Positions 1 to 10,700 of a stretch of DNA of 64,000 nucleotides are shown piece by piece. Position numbers and translations under genes: made by a program. The stretch's first letter is position 1. Each line of letters starts with the position of its first letter. Source of the DNA: Sporisorium sorghi (lineage: Eukaryota; Basidiomycota; Ustilaginomycetes; Ustilaginales; Ustilaginaceae); contig JALCCG010000018.1 of NCBI GenBank assembly GCA_023212695.1, positions 57,062 through 121,061 on the forward strand, in the 5' to 3' direction. Under the pieces are notes generated by a model. That model was given only the letters and a program-made list of their open reading frames with translations. It made no database searches and was not told the origin of the DNA.

Positions 1-41
1 GTGGGGGGGTGTGTGTGGAAAGGTGTTTCGGTTTTTTTGGG

Positions 42-79
<38 letters not shown>

Positions 80-309
80 GCTCAGCTACGTGGATCCTTT
101 GCGAATTTTTGAGTTTGTTAGATCAAAAGAGCTGTCGGATGAAAAATTTGGGGCCTTTCGAGAAGAAAGCTTCGGCTGGGCCGTGCAAAACTCCGAATCT
201 GAAAAAGTGACTCGGACGTGGCTCCGACTCTCTTTGAGTGCCTTCGCCCACCTTTCTCTCTCTCTCTCTCTCCCCTCCATCACAAACCCTTACTTCAAAA
301 CAGCACACG
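1..309. other. Upstream region of PRO2 with T and TC tracts
   Basis: No gene is supported here. The stretch holds a 36-nt run of T (43-78) and a TC dinucleotide tract just before the PRO2 start (about 255-273). Pyrimidine tracts like these are common in fungal promoters. Short open frames crossing the T run are homopolymer artefacts. Confidence 0.6.
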
Positions 310-1749
310 ATGAGCGAACCACACCCCGCAACCACCAGCAGCAGCGCGGAAAACGTCGCGCGCCAAGCCCGCGCAGCATTCGAATCCGCCTCCCAACTGC
401 TCTCCACCTCGGCCTCGGCCGACACGACGCGCTCCTCTGCGCTCCTCTCAATCCGCTCTGCCCTGGAAGCCAACAAAACCCGAATTCAGGAAGCCAATGC
501 GCTGGACATGCAAGCTGCGCGCACCTTGGTGGAGCAGGGCAAGCTATCCTCCTCACTCGCGGCGCGGCTGGATCTGTTCAGCAAGGCAGGGAAATGGGAG
601 TCGCTGCTCGCAGGCGTCTCGGATGTCGCTGCGCTGCCCTCGCCGCTGGATCATGTGCAGTGGGCCAAGCGGTTGGCGGACGAGACAGAGACGCAGGGCG
701 CGATTGATCTGTACCGCATCACGTGCCCTATCGGCGTGCTGCTGTGCATCTTTGAAGCGCGTCCGGAGGTCGTTGTGAACATCGCTAGTCTTGCGATCAA
801 ATCGGGTAATGCGGCTATTTTGAAGGGTGGCAAGGAGAGCAGGCATACAGCGGGTGTGCTGTCGAGTATCATTGCGGATGCGTTGGCGGATGCGGGCTTG
901 CCAGGGGCGCTGATTCAGACGGTCGAGACGAGGGAGGATATCGCGGGCTTGCTGCATTTGGAGGAGTACATCGATCTGGTGATCCCGCGGGGGAGTGGCG
1001 AGTTGGTGAAAGCGATTCAGCGGGAGGCGCGCATGCCCGTGATGGGCCACGCGGACGGGCTGTGCGTCGGCTACGTGCACCAAGATGCGCAGCTCGACAT
1101 GGTCAAGGGTACAGTGGTGGACAGCAAGACCGACTACCCCGCGGCGTGCAATGCGCTCGAAACGCTGCTCGTGCACGCCTCCCTTCTCACGCGCAACGAC
1201 TTCTGGCCGCCGCTCGCCGAATCCCTGCTCCAGGCCGGCATCAAGCTGCGCCTCGACCAAGACACCCTCGCGCACCTACCCCCGCCGCTCGTCGAGCAGT
1301 ACACCGCGCAAATCGTCCGCGCTACACCCGCCGACTACGACACCGAGTTCCTCGACCTCACCCTCGCCATCGCCTCCGTGCCCGATCTCGAAACAGCCAT
1401 CGCGCACATCACCACGCACAGCTCCGGCCACACCGACCTCATCCTCACCTCCCCCTCGACCCCGAATGCGGCAGCGGACAAGTTCGTGCGCTCGATCAAC
1501 TCGGCCAACGTGTTCGTCAACATCTCGACGCGCTTTGCCGATGGGTTTAGGTTCGGGTTGGGCACCGAGGTCGGCATCAGCACGGGCAAGACGCATGCCC
1601 GCGGGCCGGTGGGCCTGGATGGGCTGGTGATTTATAAGTATGTGGCTAAGGCGCAGGGTGCGAAGGGTGGTGCGCAGACTGCCGGGGAGTTCAACGGAGG
1701 CAGGGTGTGGGCTCATAGGGATATCGAGGCGAGGTATCCGACGCTTTGA
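310..1749 (+). CDS. PRO2: Glutamate-5-semialdehyde dehydrogenase (gamma-glutamyl phosphate reductase)
   Basis: Intronless, 479 aa. The product reduces gamma-glutamyl phosphate to glutamate-5-semialdehyde with NADPH, the second step of proline synthesis, in the cytosol. It shows the ALDH-superfamily ProA signature throughout: LLCIFEARPEV, the KGGKESRHT segment, VIPRGSGELV, and the catalytic cysteine Cys280 in the motif DYPAACNALETLLVH. The C-terminal part has FRFGLGTEVGIST followed by RGPVGLDGL, diagnostic of this family. Length matches yeast Pro2 (about 456 aa) with a short N-terminal extension. I chose the ATG at 310 because homology begins soon after it. An in-frame ATG 72 nt upstream would add only a low-complexity Ser/Pro/Leu segment encoded by the TC tract. 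The gene is convergent with the Hsp110 gene. Confidence 0.96.
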   Translation: MSEPHPATTSSSAENVARQARAAFESASQLLSTSASADTTRSSALLSIRSALEANKTRIQEANALDMQAARTLVEQGKLSSSLAARLDLFSKAGKWESLLAGVSDVAALPSPLDHVQWAKRLADETETQGAIDLYRITCPIGVLLCIFEARPEVVVNIASLAIKSGNAAILKGGKESRHTAGVLSSIIADALADAGLPGALIQTVETREDIAGLLHLEEYIDLVIPRGSGELVKAIQREARMPVMGHADGLCVGYVHQDAQLDMVKGTVVDSKTDYPAACNALETLLVHASLLTRNDFWPPLAESLLQAGIKLRLDQDTLAHLPPPLVEQYTAQIVRATPADYDTEFLDLTLAIASVPDLETAIAHITTHSSGHTDLILTSPSTPNAAADKFVRSINSANVFVNISTRFADGFRFGLGTEVGISTGKTHARGPVGLDGLVIYKYVAKAQGAKGGAQTAGEFNGGRVWAHRDIEARYPTL

Positions 1750-1930
1750 TGGAGGAAGGGTAGGGTGATTGAATGAAGAGTGGTTTGCAGCGAGGTTGGA
1801 GCGTGTGTGCCCCCGTGTGTGCTGTGTGTGTGTGTGTGTGTGTGGTGGACGTGCTGAGAGCTTGATTGTGGTTCAGCGTTGATAGAGTCTGCGCCGTAAC
1901 GGTCGCAGAGCCTCAACGCCAAACACAAGA

Positions 1931-2182
1931 GAGAGTCCACTTGAGAAGGACACACGAAACACACACAACTCAAGACGCTGCTCGAGAGAGAGACAGCCTG
2001 GAAGACACGCCTCGAGCGACACGACCTGAAAGACACATCCCGGAAGACACGGCTCGAAGGACACACCAACGACACATCTCACGAGACACAGCTCGAAAGA
2101 CGCTGCTCGAAAGACACAACTTCAACGACACAACTTCAACACAGCATCTCAACACACACACCTCAACACAACACCCAACACG
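1931..2182. repeat. Degenerate 14-bp minisatellite downstream of the Hsp110 gene
   Basis: About 15 imperfect units with a 14-bp period and a consensus close to GACACGGCTCGAAA. Units can be followed as GACACGCCTCGAGC, GACACGACCTGAAA, GACACATCCCGGAA, GACACGGCTCGAAG, then later GACACAGCTCGAAA, GACGCTGCTCGAAA and two copies of GACACAACTTCAAC. The array lies between the PRO2 stop and the Hsp110 stop, so it probably falls in the 3' untranslated region of one or both convergent transcripts. A (GT) run lies nearby at about 1826-1842. The period is not a multiple of three and no long open frame follows it, so it is not coding. Confidence 0.75.
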
Positions 2183-2278
2183 CAAACTGGAAGCAAACCA
2201 GTTAAATTTTTCACAAAGAATACAAACACCACTCCCGACGCAGGCGCACGGATCTAGACAATCCACACAAGCCGCTGA

Positions 2279-5242
2279 TTAGTCGACGTCCATCTCGCCG
2301 GGGCCGTCGTTCTTGTCAGCGTCGGCGTTGTCCTTCTTGTCGTCCTTCTTCTCCTCCTTGGCGGGGGTGGGGGCCTGGGTGGTGTCGACGCGGGGCTTGG
2401 GCTTGTTCATGCTGTTGCGGGCGAAAACAAAAGGGTCGAGAGAAAATGTGTCAGTGGGAAGATGTTTTCAAGGCGGGAGAGGCGGACTATTGACACGCTG
2501 ACGTTGACGAGTGGGTGCGTCGCCACTACCACGTCCACTGCGACGAGACGCGCTGTTGGGGCTGCTGCCGGACGGAGTGTCGGAGCGCTGGCGGATGCGA
2601 TCGTTCACTCCAGCGCTCGGCACAGTAGAGCCGATATCTGGCTCTTCCTCCGTCTCGCCCTCGGCATCGACGTCGGAATCCGACAGCTCCGACGGCAGCT
2701 CCAGCACCGATGCAGGGCTTTTCGCATGCATCAGGGTATCTGACAGCTCCGACGGCAGCTCCGGCAGCGATGGAAAACTTCTACTGCTGCCGTCATCGCC
2801 GCTGTCAGCCCCGACGTCAACGTCGGTGAGCGGAGTCGCGTTGGCAGTGGACGTGTTGGTGGTAGTAGCAGTGGCGGTGGTGGCAGTAAACTCGCCCCTC
2901 CTCCCAGAGGCAGCCGCAGAAGGACCGCCGCTGGACGAAGACGAGCTGGACTCTGGTGGTGGCGGTGGACGTGACGAATCTCGGGTCAGTGATACGTACA
3001 TTGGGTGGCAAGCGTAGATGATCTCGTCCTTCTTCTTGAGCATGTCAGCCGACAGGATCTTGGGGTCGGCGTTCTTGGGCAGTTCCGACTGCTTGTAGAG
3101 TCCATCGTCGAGCCATTTGGCAACAGTGGCGCACTTCTCGATGACCTTCTGCTTGTCGTCCTCGGAAATGTGGCTGTACTGCTCGTCGCCGCCCTGGGCC
3201 ATCTCCATGTACTTGTTGATGGCCTCGCGCAGCGCCGAAGCAGCCTTGGGACGCTCCTGGAACTCCTTCTCGCGGAACTGGATGGGCCCGCCGATCTTCT
3301 GGAGCGACTCGATGCGCTCGACGTAGGCCGACTTCTTGGCATCCTCGCCCTCGTCCGAGTAGAGCCACTCCTCCTGAGCGTTGAGAGCAGCAAGGTACTT
3401 CTCCTTCTCTTCAGCCGTGACAAACAGATTGTATCGGTCGTCGAGCTTGGATCGCTGGTCGTAGATCATCTCCTCGAGCGCGTTCTTGCGGTCCTCGGTG
3501 TCGATGACGAGCTTGTCGTTCGAGTAGAGCTGACCCTCGGTCTCCTTCATGGCGGCCACGAGCGCGGCATCCTTGCCACCAGTGAAGCCAGAGACGATAG
3601 TCAGATCAGCCTTGCGCTGGAGCTTCTTGACCTTGCGGATCTCGGTCTTGGGCGCAGCAGCAGCAGCGTCCTTGTCGCCATCGGTGTCCATGGCAGCAGG
3701 GTCGGTGACGGGCACCTCCTCCTCCTTCTCGACCTCCTCGACGGTGTAGGCCGACTCAAAGTTGAGCACGCCGTGCAGATTGAGACGCGCCTTGACCTTG
3801 ACGATCGAGTGGTCGCCCTCGGCGTTGGGGGTGACGCCCTTGATGGAGAACTTGCCGATCCAAGGGTTGATGCCCGTGGGGATCTGGTCGGGCGAGGCGT
3901 AGTGCGCCTCGAGGTCAAAGTTTTCCTTGCGGTAGAAGGTGAGGATCTTGGTGGAAGGGATGGGGTTGTTGGGCTGGAAGACGACGAGCTCGGTGTCCTC
4001 GTCGGGCACGTCGGCGGCCTTGTCCCAGGTGACCTTGATCGAGTAAGGCGTAGCGTCGTGGATGCTGAACTCACGCACCTTGAACACGGGCGAGAGAACA
4101 GCGCAGGCGAGGGTGCATCCTCGGGCGACGGCCTCGTCCTGGTTCGAGGTGAAGGAAAGGGGCTTGCCAAAGAAGGCCGAGATGCGCTCCTTGAGGGCGG
4201 GGACACGCGAGGAGCCACCGACCATCTCGATCGAGTGGATCTGGTCCTTGGTCAAGCCGGACTGGGTGAGAGCGGTCTCGAGGGGCACGGTGATGCGCTC
4301 GAGCAAGGGGGAGATGAGCTGCTCAAACTCCTCGCGCTTGAGCTGGGAGCTGGCGTCGATGTCCTCCATGAGGTTCTCGACGTTGAGGGGAGCAAGCGGG
4401 TTGGCGGAGAGCACCTTCTTGAGACGCTCGCAACCGGCGGCGAGACGGAAGGTGGCCTTGGGGCTGGAGAGGACGTCGATCTTGTATTTGCCCTTGAACT
4501 CGTTGGCAAAGTGGAGGAGGAGGGCGCGGTCAAAGTCACGGCCACCAAAGTTGCGGTCGGCGGCGGTGCCGAGGACGGTGAGCTGACCCTTGCTGAACGA
4601 GACGACGGCGACCTGGTAGGACGAGTGGCCAATGTCGCAGAAGACGACGTTGCGCGGGTTGTCTGCCTCGGGGAGGTCGGTCTTGGTGATACCGTAGCCG
4701 AGAGCGGTGGCGGTGGTGTCGTTGAGGAGGCGGAGCGGGTTGAGGCCGGCGATCTCGGCGGCGTCGAGGTAGGCGCGTCGCTGGGCGTCGGTGAACCAGA
4801 GGGGGGTGGAAAGGACGACGTCGCTGACACCGGCACCACCGAGCTCCTTGGAGGTGGTGTCGCGCAGCTTGCCGAGGTACATGGCGAGGAGCTGGGTGGC
4901 CGAGAAGACGTGCTCCTCACCTGCGAGGCGCACCTTGACGCCTACTTCACCCTTTGCGTCGACGAGCTCGGCATTGATAAAGTTCTTTTCGACTTTTTGC
5001 ACCTCGGGGTCCTGAAAGGTGCGACCTACGAGACGCTTGAGGGAGCCGACGGTGTTTTTGAAGTTGGAGGTCTGGGCGGTGGCAGCGGCCTCACCGAGCG
5101 CTCTCGCCTTCTGACCGAACGAGACGAGCGAAGGGGTGGCACGGTTGGAGACCTCGTTGGCGATGACATCGACACCACGGGCACGAGCAACGCCAATCTT
5201 GGACGAGGCGTTACCCACGTCGATACCGACGACGGACGACAT
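2279..5242 (-). CDS. SSE1: Hsp110/Sse1-type chaperone (Hsp70 superfamily nucleotide exchange factor), two exons
   Basis: Exons, in transcript order: 5242-3000 and 2411-2279, joined across a 588-nt GT-AG intron, giving 791 aa. The product is a cytosolic Hsp110 that exchanges nucleotide on Hsp70 and holds unfolded clients. It starts with the actin-like ATPase motif VVGIDVGNASSKIGVARARG and keeps the phosphate loops (FCDIGHSSYQVAVV, EMVGGSSRVPALKERI). The beta-sandwich is followed by an Asp/Ala-rich acidic loop and an extended helical domain typical of Hsp110 rather than Hsp70. The splice (CCAAT|GTACGT ... CAACAG|CATG) restores the conserved HPIMNKPKPRV segment found near the end of Sse1. The protein ends GEMDVD, not EEVD. 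Homology is strong; the intron is inferred from the family-conserved sequence it rejoins. A heat-shock element lies about 500 bp upstream. Confidence 0.95.
2412..2999 (-). other. Long Hsp110 intron that stays open in frame for 177 codons
   Basis: The intron runs from donor GTACGT (2999 downwards) to acceptor CAACAG (2412). Its length, 588 nt, is several times that of the other introns seen here (about 80-190 nt). If it is not removed, reading continues in the Hsp110 frame to a TGA at 2468-2470. This gives an alternative tail rich in Ser, Pro, Asp and Glu in place of the normal 44 C-terminal residues. Inside is a 60-bp-spaced direct repeat (21 identical nt at 2682-2702 and 2742-2762) encoding ELPSELSD twice. 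The period is a multiple of three. Translation of a retained form is inference. Confidence 0.7.
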
Positions 5243-6047
5243 TTTTTTTGGAGCGAGGTGAAGAGAGGAAAAAGAAGAAAGATGTCACAGAAAAAAGCAG
5301 CTGTGGCGAAACGGGATGAGATGGTATAAAGGAACCGGAGATGACGATGTCCCAGAGTCAAAGAGAGAGAGAGAGAGGTGAAGAATCGATACGAGATCGA
5401 AAGGGGTGATGATGGTGGTGGTGGCAAAACAAGCGGAAACGAATGTCTGAAGCAAAGACTGTGCTGAGCTGCCCATAAAAATGAATTATTCTGTTCCAAG
5501 CTGTGCAAACTCTCTTTTTTTTTTCTTTTTTTTTTTTGAGTGAGTTCTTTGGCCCAAACGTTGAATGCGCCTCGACTTGAAAAAAGGAAAAAGAAAAAAA
5601 AAAAGAAAAAAAAGAAAAGAAAAAAAAGATGAATTTTTGGAATTGAGGATTTCTTCTCAACTTTGCGCAGTCAGAGAATCGCTCAGCACCAACGCGTGGC
5701 AAAAGGCTGCGCAAAATTGTTCTTCTCGCTTCCGCAACGTCGTTCTTGAAAATTCGCGATCTTCTTATAGAAAGCTTCTTCCCACACAGCCGTTCTTTTC
5801 CATCTTTGTCTCGTACTCTGAGCTGTCTCAGCGATCAGAGGGTTCTATAGAAACGGCAAAAGAGAGAGAGAGAGAAGCAAAGAATGAGAAGCTCTCGACG
5901 TCAAACTGTGACGCCAAAAGCTGTGCTGGTCCAATCGATGTCGTGATCGCGTGCGAAGTTCTCGATCGGGAGATCCTTCCAAAGAGCCGCACTCATACGG
6001 CCGAGACGGTAGAATCTTTAGCGTGTTAAGCTGTGAACAGGTCATCA
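5243..6047. other. Hsp110 promoter region; no gene seen
   Basis: About 800 bp between the Hsp110 start and the cryptochrome remnant. It holds A/T homopolymers (T-rich 5514-5537, A-rich 5580-5629) and a perfect heat-shock element at 5743-5755. The first 100 or so residues expected for the cryptochrome gene are not encoded here in any frame that I can find. Confidence 0.6.
5743..5755. promoter_or_regulatory. Perfect three-unit heat-shock element
   Basis: The sequence TTCTTGAAAATTC is an exact TTCnnGAAnnTTC array, the binding site for trimeric heat shock factor Hsf1. It lies about 500 bp upstream of the Hsp110 start codon. Further isolated TTC and GAA triplets follow at 5760-5792 with imperfect spacing. 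Hsp110 genes are classical Hsf1 targets, so control of the chaperone gene is the natural reading, but the site has not been tested. Confidence 0.6.
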
Positions 6048-7554
6048 GTTTCGAATCTGCGCGTCGTCCCCGCGCTTGTTTCCGCGATCCGCCACGCCGG
6101 GGACACGGTCGAAGCGGTGTTTTTGGGGAGGGAGGTCAACACGGAGGAGGTGAATGTTCAGCGGCGGTTGGAACGCGTGCTCGCGGAGATGCGGTGCTCG
6201 CTGAAAGTGGTCGAGGGTAAAGCGCTGATCCACTCGCGCGACCTGGGGTTTGCGGTCAAGCAGCTGCCAGACGTGTTTACGCATTTCCGCAAGCAAGTTG
6301 AGGGCAAGGATATGTTTCGTGCGCGCCCCTACCCCGCTCCCGAGAGGCTCAAGCCGTTCCCCCAGGTCGCGGTCCAGGACAGGCAACACCCGCCAAGGGG
6401 CTCGACACCAAGGAAGCTGTCGAGAAGCACCTCCTCGCGCCGCTGCTGTCCGACCCCGTGCTCGGGCACACTCAACTCCTCCCCCCGGTACTCCACTCCG
6501 GAAAGCCGGACGTCCCGCACTCGGCCTTCCCTTACACCGGCGGCGAGACCGAAGCCCTGCGTCGCCTCGACCACTACTTTGCAGCTGGCAAGTCCAGCCC
6601 CGGCGCCTCGTACAAGGAGACGCGCAACCAGATGCTCGGTGTGGACTACTCGACCAAGTTCGCCGCTGCCCTCGCACTCGGCCTGCTCTCCCCCCCCCCC
6701 CCGCCTCATCGCTCAAAAAGCCGTTGAGCTGGACGAGCGCACAGGCAGCGGTAAAGGCGGCGGGTACTGGATCCTGTTCGAGCTGCTTTGGCGGGACTAC
6801 TTCTACTACGTCGGCTGCAAGTTCGGTTCGCACCTCTTCACGCTCGGTGGCATCGAAGAGGTCCTCTCCCCGCGCAGCGCCCAGTCCAAAGCGTACGAAT
6901 GGAAGTCCTCCACCTCTCTTAGCGATAGCAAAGATCCGTTCGTGCGCTGGGCAACCGCCCAAACAGCCGTCCGTACCCCTCATCGACGCAAACATGACCG
7001 AGCTCGTCCAAACGGGTTTCATGTCCAACCGCGGCCGCCAGAACGTCGCCTCCTTCCTCACCAAAGATCTGGGGTGGAACTGGCAACACGGCGCAGAGTT
7101 CTTCGAGAGCTGGCTGGTGGATTACGACCCCAACTCCAACTGGGGCAACTGGCAGTACGTCGCCGGCGTCGGGAACGATCCGAGGAGCTCGAGGCAGTTC
7201 AACCCGATCAAGCAGGGCAAGGATTACGATGCGAGGGGCGAGTACGTCGCTACCTGGATCCCGGCTTTGAGGGGCGTGCCGGAGGGTGTGAGGCATCATC
7301 CCTGGACTCGAGCGGGTGGAGCGAAGGTGGATGGGTACCCGGCAAAGCCGATGATTGAGCAGCAGATGTGGCGCAAGCATTATACGAATGCGGGGGCGGG
7401 AGGCGGTGGCGGTGCGAGGAACGGCGGTGGTGGGAGAGGTGGTGGTGGAGGCGGAAGGGGCGGCGGACGGGGTGGTCGAGGTGGGTTCAGAGGCAAGCGC
7501 GGCGGTGGCGGTGGTGGTGGTGGTGGAGGAGGACAGCAGAACAACCGATCGTAG
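6048..7554 (+). pseudogene. Truncated and frameshifted DASH-type cryptochrome/photolyase
   Basis: Recognisable CRY-DASH sequence begins abruptly near 6051 (LRVVPALVSAIRHAGDTVEA, then REVNTEEVNVQRRL). This corresponds to roughly residue 105 of the family, so the start of the antenna-binding domain, including the WFRNDLR motif, is missing. An in-frame stop precedes it at 6027. Family motifs then appear in three different frames. Frame A has [14 protein letters not shown] to about 6350. Frame B has [33 protein letters not shown] and ALALGLLS. Frame A resumes with [20 protein letters not shown]. Frame C has [33 protein letters not shown] and a Gly/Arg-rich tail. Breaks lie near 6350-6385, in a 13-C run (6690-6702) and near 6960-6985. 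CRY-DASH proteins bind FAD and a folate antenna. With the missing N-terminus and three breaks a functional product is unlikely, though homopolymer sequencing errors could explain some shifts. Confidence 0.88.
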
Positions 7555-7790
7555 ACTTATAGTCACATCGTCTTCCGGAACGCACGTCGACTCTCATTGA
7601 AAGGCTCATCTAGACAACACACGCACGCATAGATAGACGCACAGCATCGCAATGACAAACGAAAGCATCTTCCCGCAAAACATGCAGCTGGCAGTTTGTG
7701 GAAACGTGACATTCACATCATTCCTGTGTGCCGCAGTCGAGAGCCACGCATCGCATCTCCTCATCACGACGTGTCACCGTTTGCAACTAC

Positions 7791-10700
7791 TCAACCTCCT
7801 TCGCCTACCCCCCTAACCAACCCAAACCGCTCCACCACAACCCCGACCACCTCGCACCACTCACTCATCGCGCCCCTCCCCGTATCCCCACACGCCAGCC
7901 TCTTCTCCACCGGCCCCACCACCTCGTACCCCAACACCCTCCGCACCATCTCCAAATGCACACCCGTCAGCGGATGCATGTACATCAACGTGTTCATCGC
8001 CGGGAACAGCACCGTCGGCGTGCTCGGCGACAGCGCACGCAAGAAGCTCGTGAGCAAATCGTCGCACAGCCCGGCGTTGAGCTTGGCCAGCGTGTTGGCC
8101 GAGGTGGGCGCGACGAGCACCATGTCCGCCCACCGCCGCAGCTCGATGTGCAGGATGGGGTCGCCGATGCGTTTGAAGGACGTCCATTCGTCGGCGTTGA
8201 CCCAGAGGTGGGCGCGTGGCAGGGCGGTGGCAGGGGTGAGTGATCGTGAGGCGGATAGATTCTCGGCTGCTAGTGATGCGACGGTGTATTGTTCAGTCGC
8301 AGCGGCAGCATCGGAACCAGCGGGTGCGTAGGTTTCGTTCAGCCGTCCGATGATCGACCGGTCGTAGAAGTGCAACGACGCGTCTGTAGCGATAACCTGA
8401 ACGCGCACGTTGGCGTAGCTCAGCAGCTCTTCCACAATCAGCGGAACCTTGACCGACGCGACGCTCCCCGTGCTGGCGAGCACAACGTGCAGCGGTCGCT
8501 CAGCCGTAGGTGGACGAGAGAGCGGCGCAAACGGCGACTGCAGCGAGGCCGGAAGCGGCTTCGACGCTGTCGCCGTCGCCGCCGTCGTCACAGGCACGTC
8601 TTCCAACGCCGAAGCAGCGAGCAAAGTAGACGACGTGCTGCGTGCAGCAGTAGTGATCCTCCCGAGCTGAGCAGCGAGATACGACGTAGTCCGACCCTGC
8701 TGCGCTGCCGGTCGACTCGCCGAAGCCGGCTTGGACGGTGGTGGAGGACCGGGCAGCTCGCGCGACACTGCACGCGGCGAAGCGATCGACGACGGTGCGG
8801 ATGTGCTTTTCGGTGACAACGCCGCTGCATCGTTTGCATTCGCCGCCGCCGTGGCAGAAGGCAGACCCAGCCCAAGCGACGACGAAGGCGAAGAGGACAA
8901 CGCGGAAGCACCCAACCGGCCTAGCATCGCCAGACGATCTCCGATACTGGGCTTGTCTGCCGCCCCGCCAGTCGGTGTACCCGCAATGTCCCTGTCTTTG
9001 CTTTGCTCTTCTGAACGCGAATAGTCGGTCGGCGTTGCAGTGCTCGAAGTTCGAGATCGATGCGGTCGCGATGTTGCACCTGCAGGCGCTGCTGCGATAC
9101 TCGTCACACCAGCTCCACCGGACGGCGCAGCGACGTTCAGCGAGGCACTGCTCTTTGTGCGCTTGCGTGACGTCGACTCGCCCGTGCTCGCATCACCCCC
9201 ATTTCCCGCACCGGGGCCATTGGCATTAGCCCCCATCATGCGGCTAAACGCCGAGATGCTCGACCCCATCACACCCGTGATCACCTTGTTGCTCGCACCA
9301 GCCAGATCGCCGATCTCCTGCGTCAGCCTGCCACGAATGCGTGCGGGCATCGCCAACGTAGCCGTTGCAGCCGCCTTGTCGTTTCCAGCCTGACTGCCTG
9401 AAGGCGCACGAGGCGCCTGCTCTCCATCCGCACCTGTCACCCGCAGATGCGCTCCGATCTGACTCGAGTCCAAGCCGAGATCTTTGACGTCCACATTCTC
9501 CAAAAACGCTACGGCGGCTTGCACGTTGACGAGGCAGTACGACGTCTCGCCCTGCACGAGGCTCTCGGCGCGGAAACGCTGGATGTAGAGCAGGTTGCTC
9601 GCCAAGCGTGAAGGGTTGGACGCGACGATGCTGTAGATGAGGATGGGCAGAATGAGATCCGCGCTTGTCGATCCGCCTGTCTTTTTGGTCGTCGTCGAAG
9701 TCGCTTCTTTTGCTTCTTTTGCTTGCTCGCCAGCGTCGTCAGCGTCGTCATCTCGCATCTTGATGCTGGGCAACTCTGCCGCGCCTTCCACCGCAATCTT
9801 GTGGGCCCGCACCAGCACCTCGAGCTTGGCCTGCGGCGAACGACACGATGCGCTTTCGAGCCGCTGAAGCTCGGCCCCGCACTGCTGGACGATGCGATCC
9901 AGTCCGTCAAGAAGCGCGTTGCTCTGCTCCACCTCCGAACCGTCTCCGTGCAAGCGCTCAGACGGCACGTCCAGCCCAAGATGGCGCAGCGACAGACCCA
10001 GCACATTGAGCGCAGCGATGCGCGACGCCAGCGCATCGTCGTGGTAGCGGTCGCGAGAAGTGGCGGGGCAGAAGAGGCGGTCGTACACCTCTTCGCATAG
10101 CACGCTCTCGACCGCCTCGAGCTGGCGTTCGACGCGGCGGTCGTGCTGATCGTGCTGCGTCTCGAGCGATGCAGGCATGGAAGCGGTAGACTCTGCTTGA
10201 GCAGCAGCCGCATCGTCCTTCTGCTCTCGCGAAGGCTTGTCGTCAGCCGAGTCGAGTCGGTACAGCTGGTCGCGGATGCTGTTGAAAAAGTCTTGAAAGT
10301 TGTCCGACATGTCATCTGGATCTGCCAGGTACGGAGGGTTGGCAATGTTGACGGGAGAGCTGGCTCGAGACCGACTCGTGTCCACCCCGGATCTCGAAGT
10401 GGAAGCGTCACTGAGGGCCGGCACAGGCGGCAGGTAGGTGGCGGCGAAACTGGCGACGACCTCGGAGATGGATTCAGGTATACCCGCAGTCGAAAGTCTT
10501 TTCTTGATGCGCGCATCGAGCGTCTTTCGAATAGTTCGCATCACAGCTGAGCGACGAACAAGGTGGTCGACGACCCAGACCGACACTGTTCTGCGACTGC
10601 TTTCGATGGCAGGGGCCGTCACATTACTCGAGTCGTGCGCACTTGCTGCTTCTTTGTTCGCCTCGTCGCGGAGGTCCACGCCAAGACTGGACGGCGTCTG

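Noticed and set aside
238..309. In-frame ATG upstream of PRO2
   Set aside because: It would add 24 Ser/Pro/Leu residues encoded by a TC tract; the ATG at 310 is better placed relative to family homology.
6365..6382. Very short intron to explain the first frame change in the cryptochrome remnant
   Set aside because: About 18 nt with a weak donor is too short for spliceosomal removal; a frameshift is more likely.
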